Below, in pieces: positions 21,929-30,991 of a stretch of 64,000 bases of DNA (within the stretch, counting starts at the first letter, position 1; every line of letters begins with the position of its first letter). Position numbers and translations under genes: made by a program. Source of the DNA: Cepaea nemoralis (taxonomy: Eukaryota; Mollusca; Gastropoda; Stylommatophora; Helicidae); the NCBI GenBank assembly GCA_014155875.1, contig JACEFZ010027942.1, positions 291,501 through 355,500 of the forward strand, given 5' to 3'. The notes under the pieces were generated by a model. It made no database searches, was not told the origin of the DNA, and saw only the letters and a list, made by a program, of their open reading frames with translations.

Positions 21929-22600
21929 TGCTCATGGCTGCTTTAGTTCCTCACTTCCATGTATTGGGCATTTCGCTTGCCACTGGACGCTCAGCACACA
22001 CCAGGAACGGTCAGTCTGCGGGCGATATCCACTAGGGACTAGGTAAGCTTTCGCTTCGGACCACGCTATGGGTTCGCTAGCCAAGCGTTCCATTTCGTGT
22101 TATTGAGACGTTTTTCCACCTTTGACTACTCTCTGTGAATATAGATACAGACATTTTGCGTAACCGTTTCGTGCGACATTTTCTACCTTTTGTTCTCCCT
22201 CACGAGGTAGGCTACATGTGCTGCCGACTCAGCACCTGCACTTCATGATGATGATGAGCATTTTGGTGTACAAGTTTGTGCGCGGGCATATTCTTCTCTT
22301 TTCATCATCAAAGTGGCCCGTCTTCGAACTGCTGATCGGCTGCAGTGATGCCCCAACACAAACATTTGTTGAAGGAGTGTCCAACATTTGCAGAAATATA
22401 ACAGTATTTTGACTTATATCCGCTCCATTTGAGGACAAACTATTTGGAGACGTCAAAAAACTCAAGGTGACTGCTGCTTTCTTTGGATTTACGTATTGAC
22501 ATCTAAAGTTGTACGAAAATGAAGTCTCCAACACTCTCCGTACTGCGTTTCCACGGTGCACTCATACAGGCATCTCACAGTCATTATATTGCCTACTCAC
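21929..22600. other. Repeat G and unassigned sequence
   Basis: 21932-22130 matches repeat G at 17965-18235. The rest includes AT/GC-mixed sequence with short open frames and no recognised motif. Confidence 0.35.
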
Positions 22601-22609
22601 ATGTAGCGT

Positions 22610-23475
22610 TGTCTGTTGGATCTTTCCCTCAGGCCATGCTGGTGTGGTGGGAAACGATCAGGCGGACAGATGGGCTGGATCTGCACAGTTGAGTTGTGGA
22701 TTGATGTATAAGGTAGACGTGGTCAGAGCTCTTTCCTATCACATGTGGTTGAACAGATAAATCATCATGGTTTGGAGAGAATGGTTCAGCAGGGAGTGAC
22801 CAGAGGAACTCGCTGACGCTCAATATTCCGAGGAAAGGCCAGATAGACACATAATCAGGCAGCATCTGGTACTATTGGTATTGATACTCTTCATTGGCTG
22901 TTGAAGATGAATGGGCATGTCCCATTTACTCACCTCAACTCATGTAATGTTGTCTTCCTCTAGCACAGTTTCCCTCCACTTTTGCTTCGAGAATATAATT
23001 TAATAAGGAGCTTTTGCTGTTTCTTCATCATCAACATCATATAGCACATCCTTTGCAGAATGTTGCTGTAATCATGACCCGTCGAAAGGTGTCTTCGTCT
23101 CTTGCCATTTCCCCTGCCTCATACACCCTCGTGCCCAAGGTGTCTTCATCTCTAGTCATTGTCTCCTGCCTCATATACCCTCGCGCCCAAGGTGTCTTCA
23201 GTGTACAGTGTTCATCTTCGTGCTGGTTAACCTCAACTTCTAGTTCCAGGAACCATGACGTTTAGTGTAGCCACAGTATTTCAGTTTCCGAGACAGGCTG
23301 CTGTTTATGAGCCAGTTCCCTTCGATGTTCAGATCTGGTAGAATGTTGTTTTATTTGTTTGCTTTCAATATCCTGTTCAACTCTTTTGGGTTTGGATATA
23401 TATTATGAGTTGTACATAGTTTGGCAATGCCCCGAGTGCAGTGATGTCTGTTCTTGACTCAACTCAACTCAACAT
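22610..23475 (+). mobile_element. LINE fragment with RNase H domain (family F)
   Basis: The translation near 22650 holds GHAGVVGNDQADRWAGSA, the C-terminal RNase H box of I/Jockey-type LINEs, followed by a YKVDVVRAL-like helix. It is broken by frameshifts. The end has GACTCAACTCAACTCAAC near 23457-23475, a simple tail. A related antisense copy with GAGTTGAGTTGAGG lies at 60868-61080. Confidence 0.6.
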
Positions 23476-23530
23476 AGTTTGGCATTATTTCTGTGGATAA
23501 TTTTTTATGGATATTGTTTTTCAACATATG

Positions 23531-24241
23531 TGCCAGGTAGCAGCGCAGTTGATATGACGCGATAGAAACTTGTGAGAAAATCGCGAACCAAAACTGAGTA
23601 GAAACTAGGAGGGTAACGTAAAAAAACAGAATACGTCAAAAATATTGTCAACAACAACAAACAGTCAGATCTTGGAGCTTGAACAACGAGGCAGCTCGAT
23701 TCGATTCTCAGCAAGGAGAGAACATATATACTGGCTGGACACTAACTCCGATGGCCAACAGATATTAGAAAGAAGAACGCGGCTATTAATACAAGATGCA
23801 TATTTATCAGAAAGCCACGGACAAATGCGACAATATTGGAATGGGACTCAGCAAGTGAAACAGGCTGACGCATAGATAGGATAGCCAAGGACAGAAGCAC
23901 CGGGACATGATGATTATAGATATGTTAATGTCGTGGATCGTTTACGATTTCAATCTAAGCACGTTTCTTTACCGTCCCGTCTGGCCATAACAGGCACGGT
24001 AATTATAAATCGGAACTGATGTATTGATTGATGAATCTGTAACCCATTCGAATCCGGCAAATAAATATTGTCTTTATTATTGCATCGACCGGCTTCGAGT
24101 ACTTGATTGCTACATTGATCATGTTTTCTGAAATCTGTTATACTGCAGAATTCCCTGGACCGCTGCACCATTGATCAAGTTCATGTTGCTTATTGAAAGT
24201 TGCAGGTGTTTGCATTCATTGTTCTTAATCGCAGTATGGCA
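23531..24241 (+). repeat. 5' LTR (711 bp)
   Basis: TGCCA...TGGCA. It is a close match to the 3' LTR over the full length, with scattered substitutions and small indels, for example a ~15-bp difference near 23770. The LTR divergence shows the insertion is not very recent. Confidence 0.9.
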
Positions 24242-25179
24242 GGAAATGGAGCGCTCGATGTAACAGGAACATGGAAACTTGAATGTCGCCAGTATGCCTC
24301 TTTCAGACAGCAAGTCAGCTCAGGATATTTATTGTGTCAGTAATCAATAAGCAGCCAGACGTCATCATTTTATAACTCAAAATTGATTCACTACACCGAT
24401 TTACTCCACTACATCATGAACACCAGACCGACATACACGACAGATTTTTCAACGAAGTGATTTTAATGTGGATCTGGACGAACACTTCAATAACACTACA
24501 TTGCGACTACGTTCATCGGCCAACATCACAAGCATTAGAGGAGCGGCAGTGACAGTTCACACCTACTATCTGGCCAGTTGAATTGTTTGTGTTATTTTTA
24601 ACATTCTATTTGAGTGTTGAAGCTGAAATATGATATTTTTATTCTCGATGGCCGAGTCGTTGGCTTCGTAGTTGTGTGGGCGGTTGGAAGGGCTATCCTT
24701 GCACCAGGTAGTTATAATTGTCAGGCGCAAATATACGTGTCTTACTGGCATCGGTCAGTTCGCGACAAAATTGTATTTTGTAGCGACCTCGCGGGTGTTC
24801 AGTACTTGTGTCGTTTCGTAAGAGTCTTTATTTGTCTGTAGCTATTAGTTCTCAGTGTTTCTTTATATATAAATAGATATGTTTGTCTCAGTTATATTGT
24901 GTTTACTTCTCTTGTAACAGTGATACTCTTTTATACGGATATATTTTTGTAATACCAGCTTTCTCTGGACTGTATCTGTCTAACGGACTAAGGCAATTTC
25001 TATCTCCTCGTCGAATGTGTTACAGTATTCTGCATTTCGATTTTATAACAGTGTTGATTGTATTGGCAATTCATTTTACTTTTATACTGTTGGTGCAATT
25101 ACTTGCTGTCTTTCAAACGATTGTGCATTGCATACAGATATATTGTATTTCAGGTTAATTTACATAATAGGGTTATAAC
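24242..25179 (+). other. LTR element leader, no gene seen
   Basis: Untranslated leader between the 5' LTR and the gag remnant. I could not assign a primer-binding site to a particular tRNA. Short frames here have no motifs. Confidence 0.4.
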
Positions 25180-26000
25180 ATGTCAACATTACACGATTTT
25201 ATGGACATGGGTGAGAAGTCCGGGTTGACCGATCAGGAACTCAGAGTGTGGGCGAAATAGTAATTTAAGCATCGTCACCTCGCCTTGGAGCCTTTGAAAG
25301 TTGTGGAGTTGATCCCTCCACATTGATCCCTGAGAATTTACGGACCAACTATACATACATTCGTGATCGTGTCTTGGCACATTTCTCGTTGGATGCTGCT
25401 GGTTTAAGGACGAAATTTAAGACCCAAACACCGAAAGAAAACCAGACGTTTCTAGACTGCGTATCTGAAACTTCATCACTCTTTGATAAGTGGTTGAAAG
25501 CGGAAGATGTATGTTCTGATTTTGAGAAACTACGTGACCTCATGTTAAGAGATAAACTACTTTCATCAGTACCAGAAGCAATGTCCACATTTCTGGTAGA
25601 GAACAAATGTAAATCTGTCCCAGAGATGGAGTCACGTGGGGAGGCATTCTATAACGCACATCGTGAGATATTTGCTGATGGGGCTCAACCATATAGGGGC
25701 CAGTGCTAGAATTCAGAACCAGCGTTTTCAGGGTAAGGCAAACAAAGTCGCACAACACAGCTAACAGCATAGAGGGCGAGGGCCTTATCACAATTCACGT
25801 AGAGAATCAGATAGGCAAAGAAAGGGCTATGTCACGCAGTGTACTCACTGTAAACTCCACCACGGAATTCTAGTGATGTATGACCAGAATCCGGCATATG
25901 ATTCTTATCTTAAAAACCTCACTTCTAAGAGGATGAGTAAGTATGATGCTTACAAAAAGAGTATCAAATGTTTTTCGTGTTTAGCGTACGGCCACACCTA
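25180..26000 (+). pseudogene. gag-like gene remnant of the LTR element
   Basis: Would encode the capsid polyprotein. An ATG at 25180 opens 26 codons to a TAG near 25258. The capsid part resumes in another frame at 25323-25709 with FDKWLKAEDV and KLRDLMLRDKLLSSVPEAM, a SCAN/gag-like helical pattern. Nucleocapsid zinc-knuckle pieces follow: CTHCKLHHG near 25840 and KCFSCLAYGHT near 25967-25997. At least two frame breaks separate the parts. Confidence 0.7.
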
Positions 26001-26002
26001 AG

Positions 26003-26409
26003 ATGTTTTGTAAGATGAGGAAGACATGGAAGGAAGCTAGTGCAGCATACATATACACTAGTAGCGACTCAGACGAGTTTGAAGACACACATGCAGCCAT
26101 TATAGAGACATGTCCCATGGATAGACCAGGTAAGGAAGGTAATGATGATGATAGTTTCGCATGCGGCCACAATATAACAATACAAGAGGCCAATGCGGTG
26201 AACATTCAGAATGGTACACTAAAGGTCCATCAAGCATGGGTTAATGGTACATCAACAACATGCGTTAGAGACACAGGGGCCTCCATCATTGGAGTTGACC
26301 AGAGGCTCGTGAAGGCGAAAGACTACAAAGGCAAAAGTGTTGCTTGTAGAACCTTTGGTGGTACCTTGGAGAGATACCAGATCGCTTGGGTTACAATAAA
26401 GTCCCCATA
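26003..26409 (+). pseudogene. Retroviral-type aspartic protease remnant, cut by Polinton
   Basis: Contains the active-site motif CVRDTGASIIGV (about residues 88-99 of this frame) and a following VACRTFGGTLERY strand pattern, typical of Gypsy-like pol proteases. The frame is interrupted at the Polinton left end. The expected continuation, beginning FMSRVSAAVL, is found right after the Polinton at about 40872-40990 and soon meets a stop. No RT follows. Confidence 0.75.
26404..26409. repeat. Polinton target site duplication, left (CCCATA)
   Basis: CCCATA immediately before the left terminal repeat. It is repeated at 40866-40871. Six-base duplications are the established signature of Polinton/Maverick integration. 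Confidence 0.9.
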
Positions 26410-26656
26410 AGTAGTGTAGTAACGTGGAAAGCCGCCCGTTTTGTGGAGGTGGAGGTTATAGATACCTCCACAAAGGGCGATAACTCTTTTTTCCCCAAAA
26501 AGGTAGGCGTGGTCTAAGTGACTCATCAGAGGTGGCGTGGTCTAGTGACTCATCATAGGTGACGTGGTCTAGTGACTCATCATAGGTGGCGTGGTCAAGT
26601 AATTATAGGTACGACATAAAAAATACGACATAAAACATTAAAAATAAAAAACAAAC
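26410..26656 (+). repeat. Polinton left terminal inverted repeat
   Basis: Matches the reverse complement of 40620-40865 with few differences. It contains three 27-bp tandem units, each with the AP-1 consensus TGACTCA (26519-26525, 26546-26552, 26573-26579), and a GGAGGTGGAGG / CCTCCAC block nearer the end. Confidence 0.95.
26518..26604 (+). promoter_or_regulatory. Triple TGACTCA array in left TIR
   Basis: Three TGACTCA words spaced exactly 27 bp apart within GGTGGCGTGGTCTAGTGACT-type units. TGACTCA is the established binding consensus for AP-1 (Fos/Jun) bZIP factors. The function here is inferred. Confidence 0.5.
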
Positions 26657-26717
26657 AAAAAGGTAACATTTTTCACACAGATTTTATTGGTAGACAACAT
26701 CTATTCGGTTACAACAT

Positions 26718-27188
26718 CTAAAGCTTGCGTCGTTTACGTCCCAAAGGGATCAGCGGGATTTGATTACTGTAGAAAGCTGTCTGGTCATTCAGTGGCATGT
26801 CTTGACTGTAGTCATAGGTAATCGGTTCAGGTACGTCTGGATTGTAGGTAGACGGGTCTTGATAAAACATCACGGGGTCTTGATTGTGGGTAGACTGGTC
26901 TTTACTAGACACCTCGGGTGGTTGGTAAGTTAGTTTATCGAAATCCACTAGAATGTCATCCTTCATTGATAGGAGTGACTCAAACTCTGCTCTCGTGAGT
27001 GTAATTCCCACCTTGGTCGGGTACTTGAGCTCAGAGACACCGAAATACTTGCGTAAATGTAGCGTCGTAGTGCCTCGGTATTGAGACACTGTCGCCGCTT
27101 TCAAACCGTTGGCTAGTGGTCTGGGCATTTCAGCAGTTCTTGACATGAATATCCAGGTAGCTGTAGACATCTTGAGCGTGGCGGGCAC
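26718..27188 (-). CDS. PC4-like (p15) ssDNA-binding domain protein, Polinton accessory
   Basis: A 156-aa protein, the last minus-strand gene before the left TIR. Residues about 42-75 read TTLHLRKYFG, then KYPTKVGITLTRAEFESLL. This follows the PC4/p15 coactivator fold pattern (hydrophobic-D/H-hydrophobic-R-x-Y-W/F, then K-P-x-x-x-G-I-S/T-L). PC4 proteins bind single-stranded DNA and assist transcription or replication. The C-terminal half is rich in Asp, Pro, Tyr and Gln and ends in GRKRRKL, a likely nuclear localisation signal. Start choice among the early Met codons is uncertain. The family call rests on motif recognition only. A role at replicating DNA ends is inferred. Confidence 0.5.
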   Translation of the reverse strand: MPATLKMSTATWIFMSRTAEMPRPLANGLKAATVSQYRGTTTLHLRKYFGVSELKYPTKVGITLTRAEFESLLSMKDDILVDFDKLTYQPPEVSSKDQSTHNQDPVMFYQDPSTYNPDVPEPITYDYSQDMPLNDQTAFYSNQIPLIPLGRKRRKL

Positions 27189-27232
27189 GAAACACGAATG
27201 TGGCCAGTTCGTCTCGTTTTATAGGACATAGT

Positions 27233-27727
27233 TTATCGATTGATTTTAAACGTGTCTGGACTTGTCTTTTTCAACCACGGGCTAACCAATCGAAACACGA
27301 GGCGGTCATTCACGTGTTGTCTGTGACCAAACGGCTGCAGGATACGCGACAGGCTCGCGCCGCGGCATTTCATCACCAGAAAATACAGGGCGTACAGCCC
27401 GCAAGTGGCGTTATTGATGTCTTGTAACATACGGGTATTGTACATAGGTGATTGGTCCGAGTTACGTCGTATAAAGCGGATAATGTCGGCGTGTAATGGC
27501 GGCAAACCAAACGAATCGAAATATTCAAACTGACCTAGGCCATCGAAATATAGGGCGATCCAATGTGACCCAGAGTAAGCACTGGTGTCGGTGTTGACGA
27601 TAAAAGCGGCTGGTTGTGTTCTATCAATGTGTCTAGGCAATTGATCTCTAGCACATACGTTGACTAGCGAAAGTCGTCGAACAAACGGGTCAGACATGAG
27701 TAACTGTCTTAGGTGTTGGGTATCCAT
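27233..27727 (-). CDS. Adenain-like cysteine protease (Polinton PRO)
   Basis: A 164-aa protein of the adenovirus protease/Ulp1 (C5) superfamily, which matures virion proteins in adenoviruses and Polinton-type elements. The catalytic triad pattern is visible. His lies in SGSHWIALYFD (about residues 53-63), Asp/Glu in QFEYFDSFGLPPL (about 67-79), and Cys in NATCGLYALYFL (about 106-117). The length is slightly below that of adenovirus protease. Its ATG overlaps the stop of the capsid gene as TAATG. The frame is fully open with all catalytic residues kept. Confidence 0.85.
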   Translation of the reverse strand: MDTQHLRQLLMSDPFVRRLSLVNVCARDQLPRHIDRTQPAAFIVNTDTSAYSGSHWIALYFDGLGQFEYFDSFGLPPLHADIIRFIRRNSDQSPMYNTRMLQDINNATCGLYALYFLVMKCRGASLSRILQPFGHRQHVNDRLVFRLVSPWLKKTSPDTFKINR

Positions 27728-29037
27728 TATGCTACGTAATCGGTTAGCACTTGTCTCGTCTTGGAAATTTCTAGAACCGAGTCGAGTTCCGCGTATATGA
27801 TGACTTGTAGAGGCGCATCCGTTATAACGGCAAACTTAAGTTCCAGTGACAGTGGACCGGATTTGGCCAGTTCAAACTGCTCCCCGTCTAATATACTGGG
27901 AGTCAGATCAAAAGCGTAAAGAGCGAACCCTTGACTGAAACTCTCAAAATTGATACCATTCCCGACATCCTTACCGGTCAGACCGAGGGCCAAATTGGTA
28001 CCATGGAAAGCTCGCGCATACTGACCTGTGGTATAATTCATGGTTAAGGGTTTGCCTGTGACACTACGCCCATCTACCATCAAACTCAAATAGTTTAACT
28101 GATAATGATTGAATATGAAGGGGTTCGTGTTTAGCTCGCCGTTGAAACACGACGCATTCACTAAGCCGATCACCACCCGGGTCGGCGTCTGGCTGAGGAA
28201 GAGGTTATCTTGCGTGTGGGAAAACATACCTTTCGGGATAGAAAAGGTTTTTACCACTACCCTTTTAATGGGATACTTGGCATTGGCTCTCAATAAGGCT
28301 TTTTCATGAGCCAGAGAGATAGCTGGATTTAACTTAGCTTTCCTCACCAAGAGGGTGGCATGAGTAATGACACTTTTGTAACCACCGTTTACATCCGTGG
28401 CAATCAAATTAAAGACAGATTTTGAGGGGGTTAGTTTGATTTTGATATCGATCCCATTCAGCATGTACCTGTCCTGATTGAAAATATCGGAATGTAGACG
28501 GCCCATCATATCCATCGCCACACTAGAGCTGGCTAAAGATCGTCTTTTGGCTAGACCTTTATTGGTTTCACCCTTCGTGTCTGTCATATACAAAGGAGTA
28601 TCTGGGTAGTATAGTGCTGACGTCAGATGACTCTTTTTGGCCTCTGCACCATAATTCAGAAGAGCTTCCAAGTAGGCCCGGTACGGATACGAATTTTCAC
28701 TCGGTGAAATAAGAGTGTCATTCAAAGACACGTCTACTTGAGAAAACAAACTATGCAAATAATAATTTATGGGACCGACTTCGGCGGTGCTCGGTAGGTC
28801 GTCACCGTTGGGAAGTGTAACTTTGGCTCTCACGTGCAGAAAAGTATTAAATAAATCTATATAATCCTCTCCCACGCCAGAGATGGAGAACTCGATGGGT
28901 GCCCCATAGGCTAACGTGGCCAACGGATGAATCTCCACAAACTGTCCTTCTTCCACGGCCGTCTGGGTAGGTGGCACGCTAAACAAATCCAGACCAGAAT
29001 GTAGGCACTCACATGACTTGGGATGTATTAACGCCAT
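27727..29037 (-). CDS. Polinton major capsid protein (double jelly roll)
   Basis: A 436-aa protein matching the Polinton/adintovirus hexon-like major capsid protein, which would form pseudo-hexagonal capsomers. Typical features are the N-terminal LDLFSVPPTQTAVEEG strand, an FSISGVGEDYIDL segment, NYYLHSLFSQVDVSLN (about residues 90-105), SYPYRAYLEALLNYG, and a C-terminal FDLTPSILDGEQFEL. The frame is complete with no stops. The upstream gene ends and this gene starts in TAATG, and the protease follows with the same overlap. Intactness is notable beside the broken integrase and polymerase. Confidence 0.85.
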   Translation of the reverse strand: MALIHPKSCECLHSGLDLFSVPPTQTAVEEGQFVEIHPLATLAYGAPIEFSISGVGEDYIDLFNTFLHVRAKVTLPNGDDLPSTAEVGPINYYLHSLFSQVDVSLNDTLISPSENSYPYRAYLEALLNYGAEAKKSHLTSALYYPDTPLYMTDTKGETNKGLAKRRSLASSSVAMDMMGRLHSDIFNQDRYMLNGIDIKIKLTPSKSVFNLIATDVNGGYKSVITHATLLVRKAKLNPAISLAHEKALLRANAKYPIKRVVVKTFSIPKGMFSHTQDNLFLSQTPTRVVIGLVNASCFNGELNTNPFIFNHYQLNYLSLMVDGRSVTGKPLTMNYTTGQYARAFHGTNLALGLTGKDVGNGINFESFSQGFALYAFDLTPSILDGEQFELAKSGPLSLELKFAVITDAPLQVIIYAELDSVLEISKTRQVLTDYVA

Positions 29038-29411
29038 TACGAGAAAATATCCGAATGTCCCCGCTGGTGTTGGTGGTTCTTATGAGCCGATCGCTTTCTG
29101 CCGGCTGGTTTTATTCTTTTACTGGGCTGACCGGGCGGGGCGGCTCGTTTTCGTTTCCTGACGCCGCTACCTGATTGGCTGATATGTTGAGCAGCGCCCT
29201 GGAGCAGTCGTTGACCGGCGTCCCTGGCGTGTTCTTTGAAGGACTCGCCGACATTCCGACCAGCTAAGGCGTCTTGAGCCACCTGCAAACCCGTACCCAA
29301 CCCTTCCCGCAAAAGGGCTTTGCCACCAGTCTTCAACCAAGGAAGAATTGTTCGACCAAGACCACTAAAGAAACTACCAATTCCATGACCTCGCTGACTC
29401 CGACCACCCAC
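29037..29411 (-). CDS. pVI-like membrane-active/basic virion protein
   Basis: A 124-aa basic protein. The N-terminal amphipathic region HGIGSFFSGLGRTILPWLKT (about residues 9-28) is Gly- and aromatic-rich, as in adenovirus pVI-like lytic peptides described for adintovirus-type elements. A long alanine-rich helix follows (about 30-80), then an Arg/Lys tail with RKRKRAAPPGQPSKRIK, suitable for DNA binding or nuclear import. It is located directly upstream of the capsid gene with a TAATG junction. The role in virion assembly and membrane passage is inferred from pattern and position. Confidence 0.6.
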   Translation of the reverse strand: MGGRSQRGHGIGSFFSGLGRTILPWLKTGGKALLREGLGTGLQVAQDALAGRNVGESFKEHARDAGQRLLQGAAQHISQSGSGVRKRKRAAPPGQPSKRIKPAGRKRSAHKNHQHQRGHSDIFS

Positions 29412-29501
29412 AAAAACAGGGTAGACCGCTGCCGGCTTGATTACAGAAATATTCCTCGTATAGTTTGGGATTGCGTCGGATTGGCACGTGTCTAACCATG
29501 G

Positions 29502-29855
29502 TTAAACCACCTCAAAACGTTTGTTGGTTCGAAAATGCAGCGTCACTACCGATGTCCCACCTGTGAATGGGATAGGTTTCCCCCGTTCGTCGGTTATAAG
29601 AGGCTCAATCGTGTCAAAGGAGAACCGACAGAGTGGAACGTAATGTGGTTTATCGTACATCCTAAATACAGAGGTGGTGGATCTGTCTAGGACAGGTAGA
29701 GTCCGTAGTAATGGTACCATCACACCGCCGACCACACGCGAGGTGACAATGTCGGAATAGATATTTTGCGTACCCTGGTCCAAATCTACGTCACCCAGGC
29801 CGGAAAGAACGGACGTCAGTCTCGCTGACGAGGGGACTTGTAAAATATCCGCCAA
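29502..29855 (-). CDS. Truncated second copy of the penton-like protein
   Basis: A 117-aa frame that is clearly similar to the C-terminal half of the penton-like protein encoded just upstream (29929-30699). Shared blocks are VPLLRT-P-LDR, YDKPHYV-L-RFSFDT and GTSV-TLHFR. The N-terminal ~30 residues (starting MADILQVPSS) only partly match the region before this block. The N-terminal jelly-roll half is absent. It appears to be an old partial tandem duplication. It is open and codon-conserved, so it may be expressed, or it may be a remnant whose front part is lost in the 73-nt gap. Confidence 0.7.
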   Translation of the reverse strand: MADILQVPSSARLTSVLSGLGDVDLDQGTQNIYSDIVTSRVVGGVMVPLLRTLPVLDRSTTSVFRMYDKPHYVPLCRFSFDTIEPLITDERGKPIPFTGGTSVVTLHFRTNKRFEVV

Positions 29856-29928
29856 CTAAGTCTAATTTCAGCACCCTGTTCGTATAGTAGGAAACGAGTC
29901 GAGGGGCACATAAAAACACATTTTAAGT

Positions 29929-30699
29929 CTATTCGAGCTCTGAGAGTTTCCGGGCTCGAAAATGTAAAGTTAGCACTGAAGTCCCATCATTGAGTGGTAT
30001 CGTTTTTCCCGTCTCCGTAGTTAAAAGTATTTCCACCGTGTCGAAGGAGAATCGACTTAAGTGGACGTAGTGTGGTTTGTCGTAGACACGATACACTGAC
30101 GGCAACAAGCGATCCAATATAGGGACAGTCCTTAGTAAAGGAACCATGGCGTCTCCGACTGGTCTGGCAGCTACGAGATCAGAATAGACGTAGATATTTT
30201 TAACGACGCTATCCATCTCCAATTCCACATTACCGTATAATAAGGCATTGTCGTCTGATAGAGTTGAGGTTGGAAAACCCAACATTTTTTTCAACCTCTC
30301 ACTAATTTTAACGTGGGCGCCTTTTTCAAGTAGTTTCATTGCGACTTTGTTCCAAGGTGTACGTAGCGTGAATTTGATGTTTACTTTCTCGTCTACTTGG
30401 GTTTCGACACACAACTTATTCAGCTCCTCGATGAAAGCTTCTGGGGTGGTGAACGGACCCGGTGGACATTCAAGGGTTACAGGTTCCAGACCACTACCTT
30501 TGGGCGGAAAGTACTGGATCCAAATTTCCCCCGACAAACCGTTAAAATATGTATTGGGGAATTGAATTTCGGCCAGGCCCACTTCGTATTGTTGACTCAC
30601 CTCAATAGGCTGCGGCAACTTGACGAAAAAGTGACCTGGGTGGTTGTTCGGGAACACATCCGGGGCCGTAACACTCGGTAACACCAAATAAAAACTCAT
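29929..30699 (-). CDS. Penton-like minor capsid protein (single jelly roll)
   Basis: A 256-aa protein, the expected size and position for the Polinton minor capsid/penton protein that forms capsid vertices. The N-terminus reads MSFYLVLPS, then NNHPGHFFVKLPQPI (about residues 18-32) and YEVGLAEIQFPNT (about 38-50), a pattern common to these proteins. The C-terminal half has VPLLRTVPILDR, YDKPHYVHLSRFSFDT and GTSVLTLHFRAR. It is intact. Its start overlaps the stop of the two-TM protein gene by 4 nt (ATGA). Confidence 0.75.
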   Translation of the reverse strand: MSFYLVLPSVTAPDVFPNNHPGHFFVKLPQPIEVSQQYEVGLAEIQFPNTYFNGLSGEIWIQYFPPKGSGLEPVTLECPPGPFTTPEAFIEELNKLCVETQVDEKVNIKFTLRTPWNKVAMKLLEKGAHVKISERLKKMLGFPTSTLSDDNALLYGNVELEMDSVVKNIYVYSDLVAARPVGDAMVPLLRTVPILDRLLPSVYRVYDKPHYVHLSRFSFDTVEILLTTETGKTIPLNDGTSVLTLHFRARKLSELE

Positions 30700-30980
30700 T
30701 GTTTATCTAGCTTAGGATTAGGTAGCATATAACCCAAACAACTACTCATTAGAGCGACCCACAGTTTACCTTCTGCTGCGTCTGCGCTGCCTTGAGTCAG
30801 ATTGAATAGTGACACAGCAATCACGCTATATATAACGAGGGTTTGGCAGATGAATACAATCTCTGGCCGCGGCACTCGTTGGCCAAAAAACGACCAGAAC
30901 GAAGTTCTTTCCCCGTCCCTAGTCTGTGGACGCAACACCATATTTTCCAGGTTGTCTTCGGCCATACCACTAGTCTCCAT
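30696..30980 (-). CDS. Two-TM small membrane protein, Polinton conserved
   Basis: A small protein of 94 aa from the preferred Met at 30980. The frame is open to 31040, and a Met at 30965 is also possible. It has two hydrophobic segments, IVFICQTLVIYSVIAVSLF and LWVALMSSCLGYML, separated by a short acidic loop, and ends PNPKLDKQ. A similar two-TM protein is common between the integrase and penton genes in Polinton-type elements. Its function is unknown. It might act on membranes during virion formation or exit. Its 5' part overlaps the last integrase (chromodomain) codons in another frame. The ATGA overlap with the penton start suggests linked translation. Confidence 0.55.
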   Translation of the reverse strand: METSGMAEDNLENMVLRPQTRDGERTSFWSFFGQRVPRPEIVFICQTLVIYSVIAVSLFNLTQGSADAAEGKLWVALMSSCLGYMLPNPKLDKQ

Positions 30981-30991
30981 AGCCTGGCTAG

